This document shows, piece after piece, positions 36,064-47,610 of a stretch of DNA of 60,090 nt. This stretch comes from Ignavibacteria bacterium. GTDB taxonomy: Bacteria; Bacteroidota; Ignavibacteria; UBA10030; SZUA-254. The number at the start of each line of letters is the position of its first letter. Position 1 is the stretch's first letter. The stretch is from positions 1-60,090 of the forward strand of contig JACOSX010000055.1 in the NCBI GenBank assembly GCA_016178625.1. Direction: 5' to 3'. Below the pieces are notes generated by a model. That model saw only the letters and a list, made by a program, of their open reading frames with translations. It did not search any database and was not told the DNA's origin. Position numbers and translations under genes: made by a program.

Positions 36064-38853
36064 ATGAAAAATCTCGATAGCTTTAAAACAAGGACAACAT
36101 TAGCAATAGGAAGTAAAGCGTATTCCATCTTTTCATTGAAGCGATTAAGTGACGCACGGGGTGTTGAACGGCTTCCAATCTCCTTAAAAATCCTGCTCGA
36201 GAATCTGCTTCGGCAGGAAGATGGATCGACAGTGCGCGCTCAAGATATCCAATCGGTGATTGAGTGGAATCCAACAGCTCCACCCGACAAAGAGATTTCA
36301 TTCATGCCTGCGCGAGTGTTGTTGCAGGATTTCACGGGAGTCCCGTGCGCGGTGGATCTTGCAGTCATGCGCGACGCGATGATTCGGATGGGCGGTGATC
36401 CGAAACGCATCAACCCGCTCCAGCCGGTCGATCTGGTCATCGATCACTCCGTGCAGGTCGATGAGTATGGAACACCACGCTCGTTCCAGATTAACGCTGA
36501 GCGTGAGTTCGAGCGCAACCAAGAGCGGTACGCCTTTCTTCGATGGACCCAACAAGCCTTCAAGAATTTCCGCGTCGTACCTCCAGATACCGGCATCGTC
36601 CATCAGGTAAACCTTGAATACTTTGCCAGTGTTGTGTTTGCGAGTCGGATTAATGAAGAGCTGTTCGCCTATCCCGATACGCTCGTTGGAACAGACTCCC
36701 ACACAACGATGATTAATGGTCTTGGCGTGTTAGGGTGGGGTGTTGGAGGAATTGAAGCAGAAGCAGCGATGCTCGGTCAACCGATCTCGATGCTGCTACC
36801 TCACGTTGTGGGATTCAAACTCTCGGGCACGACACAATCGGGTGTAACAGCGACTGATGTTGTGCTAACCGCGACACAAATGCTTCGCAAGAAGGGTGTC
36901 GTTGGAAAATTCGTGGAGTTCTATGGTCCCGGCTTGGCATCGCTTACACTCGCCGACCGTGCAACGATTGCCAATATGGCTCCCGAGTACGGCGCGACGA
37001 TGGGATATTTTCCCGTCGATGACGAAACACTCAACTATCTTCGCTTCACGGGAAGAAACGACGAGCAGATCAAACTCGTCGAAACGTATTGCAAGGAGCA
37101 AGGACTCTTTCATTCGAAGGATAGCATTGATCCCGTGTTTTCCGATCATCTTGAATTAGATCTTTCCACTGTTGAGCCGAGCCTTGCCGGTCCCAAGCGA
37201 CCGCAGGATCGAGTGCCGCTGAACAAAGCGAAGCAATCCTTCCGCACCTCACTCATCGATCTCCTCGAAGGAAGAGGAACGACAATCAACAAAGTAAGAG
37301 CTGAGACATGGATTACTGAAGGCGGTAGTACAGCAACACCAGTTGCAAAACCGATTGCAGCGACAGAACAGCTTGAGGCTAAGGACATTGTCCAAACAGT
37401 AACGGTGAAGAACAATGGTAGTCAATTTTCGATCGGTAACGGTTCCGTGGTGATAGCTGCGATCACGAGCTGCACAAACACGTCGAATCCCTCAGTCATG
37501 GTTGCGGCGGGATTGCTTGCGAAGAAAGCGGTTGAGAAAGGTCTCCGCACTAAGCCGTGGGTAAAGACGAGTCTCGCACCCGGCTCGAAGGTTGTGACCG
37601 ATTACTTAAACGAAGCCAAGCTCTCCAAGCCGCTCAACGAGCTCGGATTCCATCTCGTTGGTTACGGCTGCACAACATGCATCGGAAACAGCGGTCCGCT
37701 TCCCGAGCCAATTGCTAACGCAATTCAAGCGAACGATTTGGTTGTTGTCTCAGTCCTTTCCGGCAACAGGAATTTTGAAGGTCGGATCAATTCGCACGTT
37801 CGGGCAAACTACCTTGCATCGCCGCCGCTCGTTGTTGCCTACGCGCTTGCCGGCACGATGAACATCGATATCCAAAACGAGTCTCTCGGAACAGACAAGG
37901 AGGGAAAGCCGGTCTACTTGAAAGATATCTGGCCCTCACCGGTCGAGATTGAAAACACGATCCGCGCGTGTGTGAAATCTGAAATGTTCAGGCATGAATA
38001 CGACAATGTGCTTGATGGAAGTGAATCATGGAAAAAACTTCCTGTTCCTGCGGGCGATCGGTATGTGTGGGATGAGAAGTCGACGTACATCAAAGCGGCT
38101 CCGTTCTTTACCGACATGCCTGCCCAGCCTTTGCCGCTTCAGGATATCAAGGGTGCGAGGATGCTTGCCGTTCTCGGGGATTCTGTAACGACCGATCACA
38201 TTTCACCGGCAGGTTCTATTCCGGCAAAAAGTCCTGCCGGACAGTATTTAATTGCTCATGGTGTCGATCCAAAAGATTTCAACTCCTACGGTGCGAGACG
38301 CGGCAACCACGAAGTGATGATGCGCGGGACGTTTGCGAATATCCGACTGCGCAATCTCCTCGCACCCGGAACAGAAGGTGGAGTCACAATTCATCCCTCA
38401 TCCAAAGATCCGATCTCGATTTTCGACGCCGCGATGCAGTACCAGAAGGAGCGAACTCCTCTCATCATCCTCGCTGGGAAGGAGTACGGCTCAGGCTCGT
38501 CTCGTGATTGGGCGGCAAAAGGACCGCGACTGCTCGGCGTTCGCGCAGTGATCGCCGAAAGTTTCGAGCGTATCCACCGGAGTAATCTCGTGGGGATGGG
38601 AGTACTGCCGCTGCAATTTGCAGAAGGACAAAACCGTGAAACGCTCCGGCTGACGGGATTCGAAATGTATGACATCGAGGGAGTTGCAACAGACCTTCGC
38701 CCGGGAAAAATGATGAGCGTGACAGTACGTGACTCCGCCGGGCAGACTAAGACATTCAAAGCTCTGTGCCGGATCGACACACCGATGGAAATTGATTACT
38801 ACAAGAACGATGGCATCTTGCAGTACGTGTTAAGGTCGCTGCTCAAGAGTTAA
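36064..38853 (+). CDS. acnA: aconitate hydratase A (IRP1-type)
   Basis: TCA-cycle enzyme isomerising citrate and isocitrate with a [4Fe-4S] cluster. 929 residues from ATG 36064, which has AGGG at proper spacing; the tracked TTG at 36058 is too close. Cluster ligands appear in [15 protein letters not shown] and [13 protein letters not shown]. Also seen: [21 protein letters not shown], the swivel domain [34 protein letters not shown] and [16 protein letters not shown] with the catalytic Ser. Length and motifs fit the AcnA/IRP1 class, not AcnB. Monocistronic by spacing. Confidence 0.97.
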   Translation: MKNLDSFKTRTTLAIGSKAYSIFSLKRLSDARGVERLPISLKILLENLLRQEDGSTVRAQDIQSVIEWNPTAPPDKEISFMPARVLLQDFTGVPCAVDLAVMRDAMIRMGGDPKRINPLQPVDLVIDHSVQVDEYGTPRSFQINAEREFERNQERYAFLRWTQQAFKNFRVVPPDTGIVHQVNLEYFASVVFASRINEELFAYPDTLVGTDSHTTMINGLGVLGWGVGGIEAEAAMLGQPISMLLPHVVGFKLSGTTQSGVTATDVVLTATQMLRKKGVVGKFVEFYGPGLASLTLADRATIANMAPEYGATMGYFPVDDETLNYLRFTGRNDEQIKLVETYCKEQGLFHSKDSIDPVFSDHLELDLSTVEPSLAGPKRPQDRVPLNKAKQSFRTSLIDLLEGRGTTINKVRAETWITEGGSTATPVAKPIAATEQLEAKDIVQTVTVKNNGSQFSIGNGSVVIAAITSCTNTSNPSVMVAAGLLAKKAVEKGLRTKPWVKTSLAPGSKVVTDYLNEAKLSKPLNELGFHLVGYGCTTCIGNSGPLPEPIANAIQANDLVVVSVLSGNRNFEGRINSHVRANYLASPPLVVAYALAGTMNIDIQNESLGTDKEGKPVYLKDIWPSPVEIENTIRACVKSEMFRHEYDNVLDGSESWKKLPVPAGDRYVWDEKSTYIKAAPFFTDMPAQPLPLQDIKGARMLAVLGDSVTTDHISPAGSIPAKSPAGQYLIAHGVDPKDFNSYGARRGNHEVMMRGTFANIRLRNLLAPGTEGGVTIHPSSKDPISIFDAAMQYQKERTPLIILAGKEYGSGSSRDWAAKGPRLLGVRAVIAESFERIHRSNLVGMGVLPLQFAEGQNRETLRLTGFEMYDIEGVATDLRPGKMMSVTVRDSAGQTKTFKALCRIDTPMEIDYYKNDGILQYVLRSLLKS

Positions 38854-39074
38854 GAGAGGCAAAACATTCCTATGGTTTCTATTCATGAAGAAGTTAGACG
38901 ACAAAGTTCGTTAAGCCAGGAGATGGACAACATTTGCTTGATGAGAAAAACATCTTGCTCATAAGCATTGCCCTTCACCGCATTGTTTGCTTGCAGATAG
39001 ATTAATCCCAAGTTAGATTAGCTGATTAATAATCCTTATATTGGGGCTACACAAACACGAGGTGATTTCAATTG

Positions 39075-40025
39075 ATGCAAACTGCACTTAAATCAAAGCG
39101 GGCGAAGAAGTCTAAGAAAGAGTCCCCACCGGTTCTTGCAATCCGAGAAGGTACGCCCGAATACCAAACACGACTGCATATTGGGCATACAAGGAGTTGC
39201 AATTGCGGGCCAACTCATATTAATTGTTTGCCTGCAAAGGAGTGGCTTAAGTCTCAACTCGGCGTCTGGCGTTTCACCTATGAAGGTAGAGACGTTCGAG
39301 ACAAAACCTTGCACCCTGCCACGTTTCCGATTTCACTTTCCAAAAAACTGATCGAACTCTTCACGCATCAGGGCGAACTCGTTCTCGACCCGTTTGTCGG
39401 CAGCGGAACAACGCTTGTTGCTGCAAATGACTCGAACCGCAATGCTATTGGCTTTGATTTACAAGAGAAATATGTTTCACTTTGTGCAAATCGTATTAAG
39501 CAGTCCGGGTTATTCAGTTCGTCTCGTCAAGTTGCCATTCAAGATGACGCTAGAAACGTCGCCCAATACCTACCCGAGGAAAGTGTCAAATTGATTTGGA
39601 CTTCCCCACCCTACGCTAATCTCCTCAACCGTAAAAGGAAAAATAAATCTCGGAGAGATCGAGACAATGGGCAGCTTGGGAAAGTTGAACAATACTCCCA
39701 AGATCCCAGAGACCTCGGCACAATGTCGATTGACGATTACAGTGTAGCAATGGGAGACATCTTCGAATCTTTGCTTCCCATCCTTTGCACAAAAGGTCAT
39801 TGCGTCATCAACGTTCCCGATATGTGGTGGGAGAATCAGCGCATCACTATTCACGTCTCTCTTATTCAGGAGTTGCGGAAGCGTGGCTATGAACTCCGCA
39901 ACATCATCATCTGGGATCGCACCAACATTGTCAATCAGATTGGCATATTTGGTTGGCCGAGCAATTACATTACGATGGGAGTGACTTTCGAATATCTGCT
40001 GGACTTCTGGAGACCGCCCAAGTGA
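39075..40025 (+). CDS. DNA methyltransferase, N4-cytosine type (TSPPY), of a type II RM system
   Basis: 316 residues from ATG 39075 (tracked TTG 39072); GAGGTGA lies nine bases upstream. Motif order is X (LHPATFPISLSKKLIELF), I (LDPFVGSGTTLVAA, AdoMet site) and then IV (IWTSPPYANL). TSPPY is typical of N4-cytosine enzymes, and the I-before-IV order matches a known subgroup starting INCL-AKEWLKSQLGVW. Its GTGA stop overlaps the start of the MvaI-like endonuclease, so the methylase is made first, as protection requires. The recognition sequence cannot be read from the protein. Confidence 0.88.
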   Translation: MQTALKSKRAKKSKKESPPVLAIREGTPEYQTRLHIGHTRSCNCGPTHINCLPAKEWLKSQLGVWRFTYEGRDVRDKTLHPATFPISLSKKLIELFTHQGELVLDPFVGSGTTLVAANDSNRNAIGFDLQEKYVSLCANRIKQSGLFSSSRQVAIQDDARNVAQYLPEESVKLIWTSPPYANLLNRKRKNKSRRDRDNGQLGKVEQYSQDPRDLGTMSIDDYSVAMGDIFESLLPILCTKGHCVINVPDMWWENQRITIHVSLIQELRKRGYELRNIIIWDRTNIVNQIGIFGWPSNYITMGVTFEYLLDFWRPPK

Positions 40026-40831
40026 TTCGGATAATAACGAAGGAACAGTTAATCGAAGAGATTCGGAAGGTAACTCAGCGAGGTTGGATTAAGAGTGTTA
40101 AACGAACCAAAAATGTCAGAAATGACGGTGCAGTCGGAAACGCGCTTGAGAAACTGCTTGGCATCCCTGAGAACAACCTTCCAATTGCAAACGCCAATGG
40201 TTGGGAACTCAAAGGTCAAAGACTTCACACGACATCTCTTGTCACCCTGAAGCACTACGAACCTTTCCCACGAGGCGCAGACATTGTTTCCAAAATGCTA
40301 CTTCCCCTATACGGATGGGCACACAAGCAAGCCGGCAAGAAGTATCCTCGCAATGAGATGAGCTTCCGTTCTACGACCAGCGCAACTCAATTTACTAATC
40401 GTGGCTTCACCGTCGTTGTAGATCGCCAACAGCGGAAAATCCGGTTCGTCTTTGATTCAACCAAAGCCGATATCGCCGATCCTGATATTGCAACCTGGCA
40501 CAAGTCGGTTGAAAGTCGTGTTGGTCTTCGCCCGTTCAACCCAGAACCATATTGGGGCTTCGATGACCTCAGGGACTTGATGGGAGAGAAAGCCCGCAAT
40601 TGTTTTTATGTCATCGCAGATAGCAAAGTCAAAAGAGGCAGAGAGTATTTCTCTTACCAGAGTTTGTTAATGCTGACCGGCTTCTCTTTCGACAATTTTC
40701 TCTCCTGTATCGAACGAGGGATTATCCAAATTGATTTCGATGCTCGCACTCATCATAATCACGGCACGAAGTTTCGTATCAAGCAAGGCTTCTGGAAAGA
40801 TCTTTATTCTGAAGTCAGTCAGCTTTTTTGA
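40022..40831 (+). CDS. MvaI/BcnI-family type II restriction endonuclease
   Basis: I start it at GTG 40022 (overlapping the methylase stop, GGAGA upstream), not at 39953; this gives 269 residues. Family features: QLIEEIRKVTQRGWIKSVKR, then NDGAVGNALEKLLGIPENNL, the nuclease core NANGWELKGQRL (E-x-K), and the late block FLSCIERGIIQIDFDARTHH followed by HGTKFRI. MvaI and BcnI cut CCWGG and CCSGG; the target here is unknown. It is sandwiched between a methylase and a second, unrelated endonuclease. Confidence 0.82.
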   Translation: MIRIITKEQLIEEIRKVTQRGWIKSVKRTKNVRNDGAVGNALEKLLGIPENNLPIANANGWELKGQRLHTTSLVTLKHYEPFPRGADIVSKMLLPLYGWAHKQAGKKYPRNEMSFRSTTSATQFTNRGFTVVVDRQQRKIRFVFDSTKADIADPDIATWHKSVESRVGLRPFNPEPYWGFDDLRDLMGEKARNCFYVIADSKVKRGREYFSYQSLLMLTGFSFDNFLSCIERGIIQIDFDARTHHNHGTKFRIKQGFWKDLYSEVSQLF

Positions 40832-40847
40832 CCGAGGAGAATACGTA

Positions 40848-41711
40848 ATGCAACCGTACATGCCAATCGGTGTTGCTGGCGATTTGGTTACGCCCAAAGA
40901 AAAAATAAGGGCTGGTTTTATAGCTCTTACTTTGGAGAAAAACCACATGGCAGTTCCTTACATAGAAGAAGCAAAAACGCTCAAATACTTATGCCGTAGA
41001 GGGACGAAGCCCGAAGATCTTTTGGGAGTAAAGGACGTCAGAGTTGACTTGTCAACGACCAGCGACGATTTCATCAATGAGCTTGTTTACCGTTATTTGC
41101 TGACAAAAGGAGACGCCTTAGGTGGTAAGGCAAGAAACTTGGCGGGAGTATTAGGTGAAAGAAAATTCCTGCGTTCATTGCTATCAGTCTTCAATCTCTC
41201 GGGGATCGATTACCAATGGAAAGATGACGACACAGACACTTGGCTGCCAAAGCCACAGGATGATACGGGAATCGAGAAACGGATCAATGGAATGTTCTGG
41301 ACAAAGAACAGACGTCATCGGCTGCTGATCATGAACGTCACTGTCCCGGTCGTCAAGAAAAACGTAGACCTTTCGATTTTGGAGGGAACAATCAACGACT
41401 TAGGCAGGGGAAAACAATCGCTAATACACGACATCGATGCCTACGTAGCACTGGGAGAGTTGAAAGGTGGCATCGATCCTGCAGGCGCAGACGAACATTG
41501 GAAAACTGCCAACTCTGCCTTAGAGAGGATCAGAAAGAGTTTCAGCAAAAAGAAAAAGAAGCCACAGACATTCTTTATAGGTGCAGCGATTGAAAACAGT
41601 ATGGCTTCCGAAATCTTCAAACAATTGCGCAACGGATCCCTTAATAACGCTGCAAATCTTACCAATGACGAACAGTTGGCGTCGATCTGTGAGTGGATAC
41701 TAAACTTGTAG
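40848..41711 (+). CDS. AvaI/BsoBI-family type II restriction endonuclease
   Basis: The start is ATG 40848 with GAGGAGA seven bases upstream; the ORF track extends 39 codons into the previous gene. 287 residues. The family pattern runs throughout: LVTPKEKIRAGFIALTLEKN, FINELVYRYLLTKGDALGGK, VVKKNVDLSILEG, the PD-(D/E)XK core YVALGELKGGIDPAGADEHW, and TFFIGAAIENSMASEIFKQL. AvaI and BsoBI cut CYCGRG. It is odd to find it with an MvaI-type nuclease and only one methyltransferase. The last 110 bases before the DinB gene show nothing. Confidence 0.85.
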   Translation: MQPYMPIGVAGDLVTPKEKIRAGFIALTLEKNHMAVPYIEEAKTLKYLCRRGTKPEDLLGVKDVRVDLSTTSDDFINELVYRYLLTKGDALGGKARNLAGVLGERKFLRSLLSVFNLSGIDYQWKDDDTDTWLPKPQDDTGIEKRINGMFWTKNRRHRLLIMNVTVPVVKKNVDLSILEGTINDLGRGKQSLIHDIDAYVALGELKGGIDPAGADEHWKTANSALERIRKSFSKKKKKPQTFFIGAAIENSMASEIFKQLRNGSLNNAANLTNDEQLASICEWILNL

Positions 41712-41824
41712 ACCACATTCTCCTTTTTTTCTCCGTGCCGCCAGATGTTAACCGCAATACTTTGGGCGGAATGGCAAACTTCACATTTAAGTAACTAACG
41801 ACAGACGATGGGTGAGGAAATAGT

Positions 41825-42298
41825 ATGGAAATGAAACAATACCTAATTGAGACATTCCGATTCAACGATTATGCAAACAAAAAGGTGCTTGAAAAAATAA
41901 AACAACTCCCTGAAAAGAAGGAGTGTGTAAAATATTTTAGTCATCTGATAAACTCGCAATACAAGTGGATGGCAAGAATTGGTCAAAATTCACAATCGGC
42001 GCAGATGAGCTGGTGGGATCCGGTGTATACATTGGAAGAACTTGAGAAGGAATGGACCAAGAGCTTGCAAACGTGGATCGTATTTCTTGAAGGTAAAAAT
42101 GAAAATGAACTTTTTGAAGAAGTAAAGTTCATTGGTTTTGATGGAGGGGAATGGTCTGCCAAGCTCAAAGACATTGCACTGCAACTGAACTACCATTCCA
42201 TTCATCATCGTGCAAATATCCAATCGTTGATTCGAAAACAAGGCTTGGAACCTGACTTCGTCGATTATATCGGAACGGTGTATAAAAAATTAAGCTGA
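41825..42298 (+). CDS. DinB/DfsB-type four-helix protein
   Basis: 157 residues with the metal-binding histidine layout of the DinB superfamily: [16 protein letters not shown] (first His) and [20 protein letters not shown] (HxxxH pair). In other bacteria the family includes damage-induced proteins and thiol-dependent transferases. Nothing here points to a specific substrate. It follows the restriction locus but has its own spacing and no obvious link to it. Confidence 0.85.
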   Translation: MEMKQYLIETFRFNDYANKKVLEKIKQLPEKKECVKYFSHLINSQYKWMARIGQNSQSAQMSWWDPVYTLEELEKEWTKSLQTWIVFLEGKNENELFEEVKFIGFDGGEWSAKLKDIALQLNYHSIHHRANIQSLIRKQGLEPDFVDYIGTVYKKLS

Positions 42299-42317
42299 CA
42301 CTCTTTCATCATTTGCC

Positions 42318-44294
42318 ATGAACACGACAAAATCACATCGCAGTCACTCCATGAATATCACTTCCGTTTTGAAGGAAGAGAGACTCTTCAAACCGCATCC
42401 TTTATTTTCAAAGCAAGCACACGTCAAATCGTTTGCGGAGTACAAGAAAATCTATAATGCCTCAATCAAGAACCCGGAGAAGTTTTGGGCGGGCGTAGCA
42501 AGCGAGCTTGATTGGTTCAAGAAATGGAGCAAGGTGCTTCAGTGGAAGCTGCCGTTCTCACAATGGTTCGTCGGCGGCAAGATCAATATCGCATACAACT
42601 GTCTCGACCGGCACCTCGCAACATGGCGAAAGAACAAGGCGGCAATCATATGGGAAGGGGAGCCGGGTGAAACACGGACGCTGACCTATCAACAGCTCCA
42701 CGTGCACGTATGCAAGTTTGCCAACGTGTTAAAATCGCTCGGTGTTAAGAAGGGCGACCGCGTTGCCATCTATATGCCGCTCGTGCCGGAACTCGCCATC
42801 GCAATGTTGGCGTGTGCCCGCATCGGCGCAACGCACTCGATTATCTTCGGCGGCTTCAGCGCACAGGCAATCGTCGACCGCATCGAGGATGCACAGGCAA
42901 AGCTCATCGTGACTGCAGACGGAGGTTATCGCAGAGGTAATGTCATTCCTCTCAAACAAAATGTCGATGAAGCGTTAGAGAAAACGACGCTCGTCGAAAA
43001 CGTCGTCGTCATGAAGCGTATCGGGTTGGAGATTACAATGGTGCCGGGTCGAGATCATTGGTGGGAAGAGTTAATGGAGACCGCTTCCGATGATTGTGAC
43101 GCGGAGAAACTCGATTCCGAACATCCACTGTTCATCCTCTACACGAGCGGGACGACCGGCAAACCAAAAGGAGTTGTGCATACTACGGCGGGCTACCTTG
43201 TGCAGGTGTATCTGTCATGCAAATGGGTCTTCGATCTTAAAGACACCGATACATACTGGTGCACTGCCGATATCGGCTGGGTGACGGGACATTCGTACGT
43301 CGTCTACGGACCGCTGGCAAACGGCGCAACAACGTTCATGTATGAAGGGGCACCGAACTGGCCCGAGCCGGATCGTTTCTGGAAGATTATTGATCGATAC
43401 AAAATCACGATCTTCTACACCGCACCGACTGCAATTCGCGCCTTCATCCGTTGGGGTGAACAATGGCCCCTCAAGCACGATCTCAGTTCGCTGCGATTGC
43501 TTGGAACGGTCGGCGAGCCGATCAATCCGGAAGCATGGATGTGGTATCATAAGATCATCGGCAAAAGCCGGTGTCCGATTGTCGACACGTGGTGGCAAAC
43601 GGAAACAGGCGCTATTCTTATCACTCCGATTCCCGGTGCAACACCGACAAAACCCGGAACTGCAACCCTGCCATTCCCCGGCATTGATGCTGACGTTGTT
43701 GATAGAGACGGAAAATCTGTGGGTAAGAACCAGGGCGGTTATCTCGTCATTAAGAAACCATGGCCCTCGATGCTAAGAACAATCTACAGAGATCCTGAGC
43801 GGTTTAAGAAGCAATATTGGAGCGACATCAGAGGAGTATACTTCACCGGAGACGGTGCACGACGTGATAAAGATGGATACTTCTGGATCATGGGCAGGGT
43901 AGATGATGTCATTAATGTATCAGGACATAGACTTGGAACTGCAGAGATCGAAAGCGCGTTGGTTAGTCATGCGTTCGTAGCGGAAGCCGCAGTGGTTGGA
44001 AAGCCCGACGACATCAAAGGATCCGCCATCTGTGCCTTTGTTACATTGGAAGGGGGGCGCACGCCGAGCCCCGATTTGAAAGAGGAGTTACGCTCGCATG
44101 TTTCAAAAGAAATCGGTTCAATGGCAAAGCCCGATGAGATTCGCTTTACGGACGCACTTCCGAAGACACGGAGCGGTAAGATCATGCGACGGCTCTTGCG
44201 TGAGATTGCTTCAAACGGTTCCGTCAGCGGCGACACGACGACGCTTGAGGATTTTTCCGTCCTTGAGAAACTACGAGCGCAGGAGGAAGAGTAG
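42318..44294 (+). CDS. acs: acetyl-coenzyme A synthetase
   Basis: AMP-forming ligase: acetate + ATP + CoA to acetyl-CoA. 658 residues, standard Acs length. P-loop-like [21 protein letters not shown], core motifs [20 protein letters not shown] and [11 protein letters not shown], hinge [20 protein letters not shown], and the acetylation-controlled lysine in [16 protein letters not shown] second in-frame ATG at 42351 is a possible start. Single-gene layout. Confidence 0.96.
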   Translation: MNTTKSHRSHSMNITSVLKEERLFKPHPLFSKQAHVKSFAEYKKIYNASIKNPEKFWAGVASELDWFKKWSKVLQWKLPFSQWFVGGKINIAYNCLDRHLATWRKNKAAIIWEGEPGETRTLTYQQLHVHVCKFANVLKSLGVKKGDRVAIYMPLVPELAIAMLACARIGATHSIIFGGFSAQAIVDRIEDAQAKLIVTADGGYRRGNVIPLKQNVDEALEKTTLVENVVVMKRIGLEITMVPGRDHWWEELMETASDDCDAEKLDSEHPLFILYTSGTTGKPKGVVHTTAGYLVQVYLSCKWVFDLKDTDTYWCTADIGWVTGHSYVVYGPLANGATTFMYEGAPNWPEPDRFWKIIDRYKITIFYTAPTAIRAFIRWGEQWPLKHDLSSLRLLGTVGEPINPEAWMWYHKIIGKSRCPIVDTWWQTETGAILITPIPGATPTKPGTATLPFPGIDADVVDRDGKSVGKNQGGYLVIKKPWPSMLRTIYRDPERFKKQYWSDIRGVYFTGDGARRDKDGYFWIMGRVDDVINVSGHRLGTAEIESALVSHAFVAEAAVVGKPDDIKGSAICAFVTLEGGRTPSPDLKEELRSHVSKEIGSMAKPDEIRFTDALPKTRSGKIMRRLLREIASNGSVSGDTTTLEDFSVLEKLRAQEEE

Positions 44295-44320
44295 CCCCAC
44301 CTCTTACCGGAGAACTGTCA

Positions 44321-44971
44321 TCAATGGTACTGGAATCCCAAGGTGATCGAGTATCCCGAAGAGTTAACGACGTATGCATATTTGTCAATCGCATCCTCAG
44401 TCTTCGAGGCGAAGTATAATCTCGGTTCAACGAAGATCTGATTGATCAACAGCCGCGCAAAGATTGAGCCGAACACATTCCCGCCATTTTTAGAATCACT
44501 CTTCGCGATTAGAGTGTTACCCAGGAGTCCGCTAGATGAAGAGCGGTAATCGACGCTGTAAAAATAAAAGGAATAGCCACCTCCGACGCCAACGTATCCT
44601 CGTGTATCCGCGTCCGTAATTTCAAAGAGTTTGTATCCGAGATCAATATGAAGAGGGAGGAGAATCATCAGTTGTCGATCAATGGTAGGGGGGTTGCTTC
44701 CGTCAGGTTGTGGATCCTTGAAGATGGTAATTGATTGTTTTGGATACACCTCAACCGCGCCACCAAGAAAGAAATTATAATGGATGAACTCCGTGATCCC
44801 ATCAATTCCTAAAAGCAAACCATTGTTGAGCCCATCACTCGGTTGATAATAACCAACTTTGCCGCTGTAGTACTGGTGAGTGTTTAGGCTACTGACAGGT
44901 TTGTCGTCTCCTGCAAATACCATGGTGACCCCTCCACTCAACACGAGCATCAACATGAGAATCTGTTTCAT
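44321..44971 (-). CDS. outer-membrane beta-barrel protein
   Basis: The start is ATG 44971 with GAAGGAG upstream; the tracked ORF begins 22 codons earlier. 216 residues: signal peptide MKQILMLMLVLSGGVTMVFA, then alternating hydrophobic strands (GGAVEVYPKQS, IDLGYKLFEI, YVGVGGGYSFYFYSV) and a terminal strand YSITLGFQYH, typical of small OmpA/OmpW-like barrels. No family named. 44972-45389 upstream holds two short unsupported ORFs and no clear promoter. Confidence 0.75.
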   Translation of the reverse strand: MKQILMLMLVLSGGVTMVFAGDDKPVSSLNTHQYYSGKVGYYQPSDGLNNGLLLGIDGITEFIHYNFFLGGAVEVYPKQSITIFKDPQPDGSNPPTIDRQLMILLPLHIDLGYKLFEITDADTRGYVGVGGGYSFYFYSVDYRSSSSGLLGNTLIAKSDSKNGGNVFGSIFARLLINQIFVEPRLYFASKTEDAIDKYAYVVNSSGYSITLGFQYH

Positions 44972-45389
44972 ATCTTCGCTCCTTCTTTTGTTAACGACAA
45001 TTAACGTCTGTGGGTAATAAAATAAAAGACTCGTCAATGGTCAAGTAAAAAATGACATGAAACACGGTCGCTCTTTATGCCGTGCAAAATTCGAGGATCA
45101 TGAAGAAGAATTAATTTTTAAAAATGATACTGCATTCTCCGCCCAAGAAGAAATCTCCATTTTCCTTCGCTGTCACCATCTGGAAGAGAGCCTGCTGACG
45201 TAAGCCCAATGTCATGTTCATCGATCTACGATCTTGCAGAAAAGCAAAATATCTCCCGCTGGCTGGACGAGATCAGCTCCGTTCAGAATGGCATTCTTCC
45301 CATGACGCTCCCCATCCTTCTTGATAATTAGCCAAATTTTGCATACATTTGAAGCGATATTTGGTAATCATTAAAAGGATTTAGTCACT

Positions 45390-46241
45390 ATGAATACGCT
45401 CAAAACAGTATTTCTCATGACATTCATGATGGTACTGCTGATGCTCGTTGGTTCGTTGATCGGTGGACAAAACGGGCTGATCATGGCATTTGTCTTTTCG
45501 CTGGCAATGAATTTTGGATCTTACTGGTTTTCCGACAAGATTGTTCTCATGATGTATCGGGCAAAGGAAGTAACAGAGGCGGAAGCGCCGCGGCTGTATT
45601 CGCTCGTCGCGCGAATCTCGAGTCAGGCACAACTGCCAATGCCTCGTCTTTACATCATTCCTGGGGAAACGCCAAACGCATTCGCAACAGGACGCAGTCC
45701 ACAACATGCAGCAGTTGCTGCGACAGAAGGTATCTTGCAGTTGTTAAGTGATGACGAATTAGAAGGCGTCCTTGCCCACGAGTTTGCGCATATCAAACAT
45801 CGAGACATCCTCACAAGTACTATTGTTGCGACGATGGTCGGCACGATTACCTTTGTTGCCCGCATGGCTGGCTGGTCGATGATGTTTGGTGGTGGAAGCA
45901 GAGATCGGCGTGACTCGAACGGTTTCGCAGAATTGGCAATGCTTATTTTAGCACCCATAGCTGCTGTTCTTGTACAGCTCGCGATATCGCGCTCGCGAGA
46001 ATTTGCCGCCGATGAGGGAGGTGCCCATATCTGCGGTCGCCCTTTATCGCTGGCAAATGCTTTGCAGAAACTTGAGAAAGGAGTAGAGCGCATTCCAATG
46101 CAGAATGCCTCACCCGCTTCAGCACATATGTTTATCGTCAATCCTCTTTTGGGTGGTGGTATCTCGAAGCTATTCTCAACACATCCTCCCATCGCAGAAC
46201 GGGTTGAGCGGTTGCATAACATTGCCATGGGCGGAATCTAA
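45390..46241 (+). CDS. htpX: HtpX-type membrane zinc metalloprotease (M48)
   Basis: Quality-control protease that degrades misfolded inner-membrane proteins. 283 residues: two N-terminal membrane helices ([20 protein letters not shown] and [19 protein letters not shown]), the zinc site [13 protein letters not shown] with the third ligand in REFAADEGG, two more helices, and the C-terminal pattern [15 protein letters not shown]. Length matches E. coli HtpX. Confidence 0.94.
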   Translation: MNTLKTVFLMTFMMVLLMLVGSLIGGQNGLIMAFVFSLAMNFGSYWFSDKIVLMMYRAKEVTEAEAPRLYSLVARISSQAQLPMPRLYIIPGETPNAFATGRSPQHAAVAATEGILQLLSDDELEGVLAHEFAHIKHRDILTSTIVATMVGTITFVARMAGWSMMFGGGSRDRRDSNGFAELAMLILAPIAAVLVQLAISRSREFAADEGGAHICGRPLSLANALQKLEKGVERIPMQNASPASAHMFIVNPLLGGGISKLFSTHPPIAERVERLHNIAMGGI

Positions 46242-46296
46242 AGCTATATCAACAAGAACTAGAGCATCTCATAACAACATCGTCTAGGAGACTTTA

Positions 46297-47598
46297 TTGG
46301 AACGTATGATCGAACAACCGCCTGCAGTCTACCACGAACCCACTCCTATCCCCGATAAAGAAAACCCCTTTGAATCCATGATGCGGCGATTTGATATCGC
46401 CGCTGAAATTCTTGGACTCGAAGCTGGTCTGTACAATTATCTCAAAACGCCAGCAAAGCAAATGATTATATCTATCCCCATTCAGATGGATGATGGCAGG
46501 ATAGAAATCTTTGAAGGGTACCGCGTTATTCATAACGACATTCTTGGTCCATCTAAAGGAGGCATTCGATACTCACCCGATGTCACGTTGGATGAAGTGA
46601 AAGCTCTCGCAGCATGGATGACATGGAAGTGTGCGGTGATGAACATCCCCTTCGGTGGAGCGAAAGGTGCAGTGCGTTGCGATGTTACAAAGCTGACGAA
46701 GATCGAAATCGAAAAGATCACGCGTCGTTATACTTCAAACCTTTTGGACGTCTTCGGACCCGATCGCGACATTCCAGCTCCCGATATGAACACTAATGAA
46801 CAGATCATGGCGTGGGTGATGGACACCTATAGCATGCACATGAGGAGAACTGAAACCGCCGTTGTCACCGGGAAACCGTTGATCCTCGGAGGTTCACTGG
46901 GTCGGCGGGAAGCAACGGGTCGTGGGTGTATGATTGTTACATTAGGAGCGATGGAAAAACTTGGGATCCGAGCCAAGGACGCCAAGATTGCCGTTCAGGG
47001 GTTTGGAAACGTTGGATCTGTGACAGCACAGTTACTCGCCGAGCAGGGATGTAAAATCGTCGGCATCTCTGACGTGAGTGGCGCGTACTACAACGCAAAG
47101 GGAATTGATACAGTCAAAGCGATCGAGTATGTTGGAAAAAATCGAACACTTGCCGGTTTCAAAGGTGGCGACACGATCTCACAGGATGAGTTGCTCGAGC
47201 TCGAATGCGATGTCTTGGTCCCTGCCGCGAAGGAAGAACAGATCACGGCTGCGAATGCCTCACGAATACGTGCTAAGATTATCAGTGAGGGAGCAAACGG
47301 ACCCACTGATGCCAGTGCCGATCCCATTCTCCAAGAACGAGGAATTCTTGTAATCCCGGATATTCTGGCGAACGCCGGAGGTGTGACGGTTTCATATTTT
47401 GAGTGGGCACAAGATCGGGCAGGGTACTTCTGGACTCTCGATAGAGTCAATCGTCGGCTTGAACGCATGATGCGTCAATCGTTCGACGCTGTATATCATT
47501 CTGCAGCAACGTACAACACGACTTTAAGAATAGGAGCCTATGTGCTCGCTATCGATAAGGTTGCAAAGACGTTGAAGATCCGCGGCATCTACGCGTAG
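46297..47598 (+). CDS. gdhA: glutamate dehydrogenase (Glu/Leu/Phe/Val family)
   Basis: Interconverts glutamate and 2-oxoglutarate plus ammonia. 433 residues, the hexameric GDH class. Start TTG 46297 is supported by TAGGAG seven bases upstream; ATG 46306 is an alternative. Substrate site: GPSKGGIRYSPDVTLDEVKA, WMTWKCAVMNIPFGGAKGAV with the catalytic Lys, and PAPDMNTNEQIMAW. Cofactor fold: VQGFGNVGSVTAQLL; the strand end VGISD favours NAD(H). Confidence 0.95.
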   Translation: MERMIEQPPAVYHEPTPIPDKENPFESMMRRFDIAAEILGLEAGLYNYLKTPAKQMIISIPIQMDDGRIEIFEGYRVIHNDILGPSKGGIRYSPDVTLDEVKALAAWMTWKCAVMNIPFGGAKGAVRCDVTKLTKIEIEKITRRYTSNLLDVFGPDRDIPAPDMNTNEQIMAWVMDTYSMHMRRTETAVVTGKPLILGGSLGRREATGRGCMIVTLGAMEKLGIRAKDAKIAVQGFGNVGSVTAQLLAEQGCKIVGISDVSGAYYNAKGIDTVKAIEYVGKNRTLAGFKGGDTISQDELLELECDVLVPAAKEEQITAANASRIRAKIISEGANGPTDASADPILQERGILVIPDILANAGGVTVSYFEWAQDRAGYFWTLDRVNRRLERMMRQSFDAVYHSAATYNTTLRIGAYVLAIDKVAKTLKIRGIYA

Positions 47599-47610
47599 CG
47601 GCTCTCGACC

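Noticed and set aside
40150-40220. Asn in place of the first catalytic Asp in the MvaI/BcnI-like nuclease as a sign of inactivation
   Set aside because: As I recall, a branch of this family carries PNAAxxELK at the same place, so Asn is not by itself a loss of function.
45057-45331. Two tandem short ORFs (48 and 40 codons) upstream of htpX
   Set aside because: No ribosome sites, no recognisable domain; could be a decayed gene but cannot be supported.
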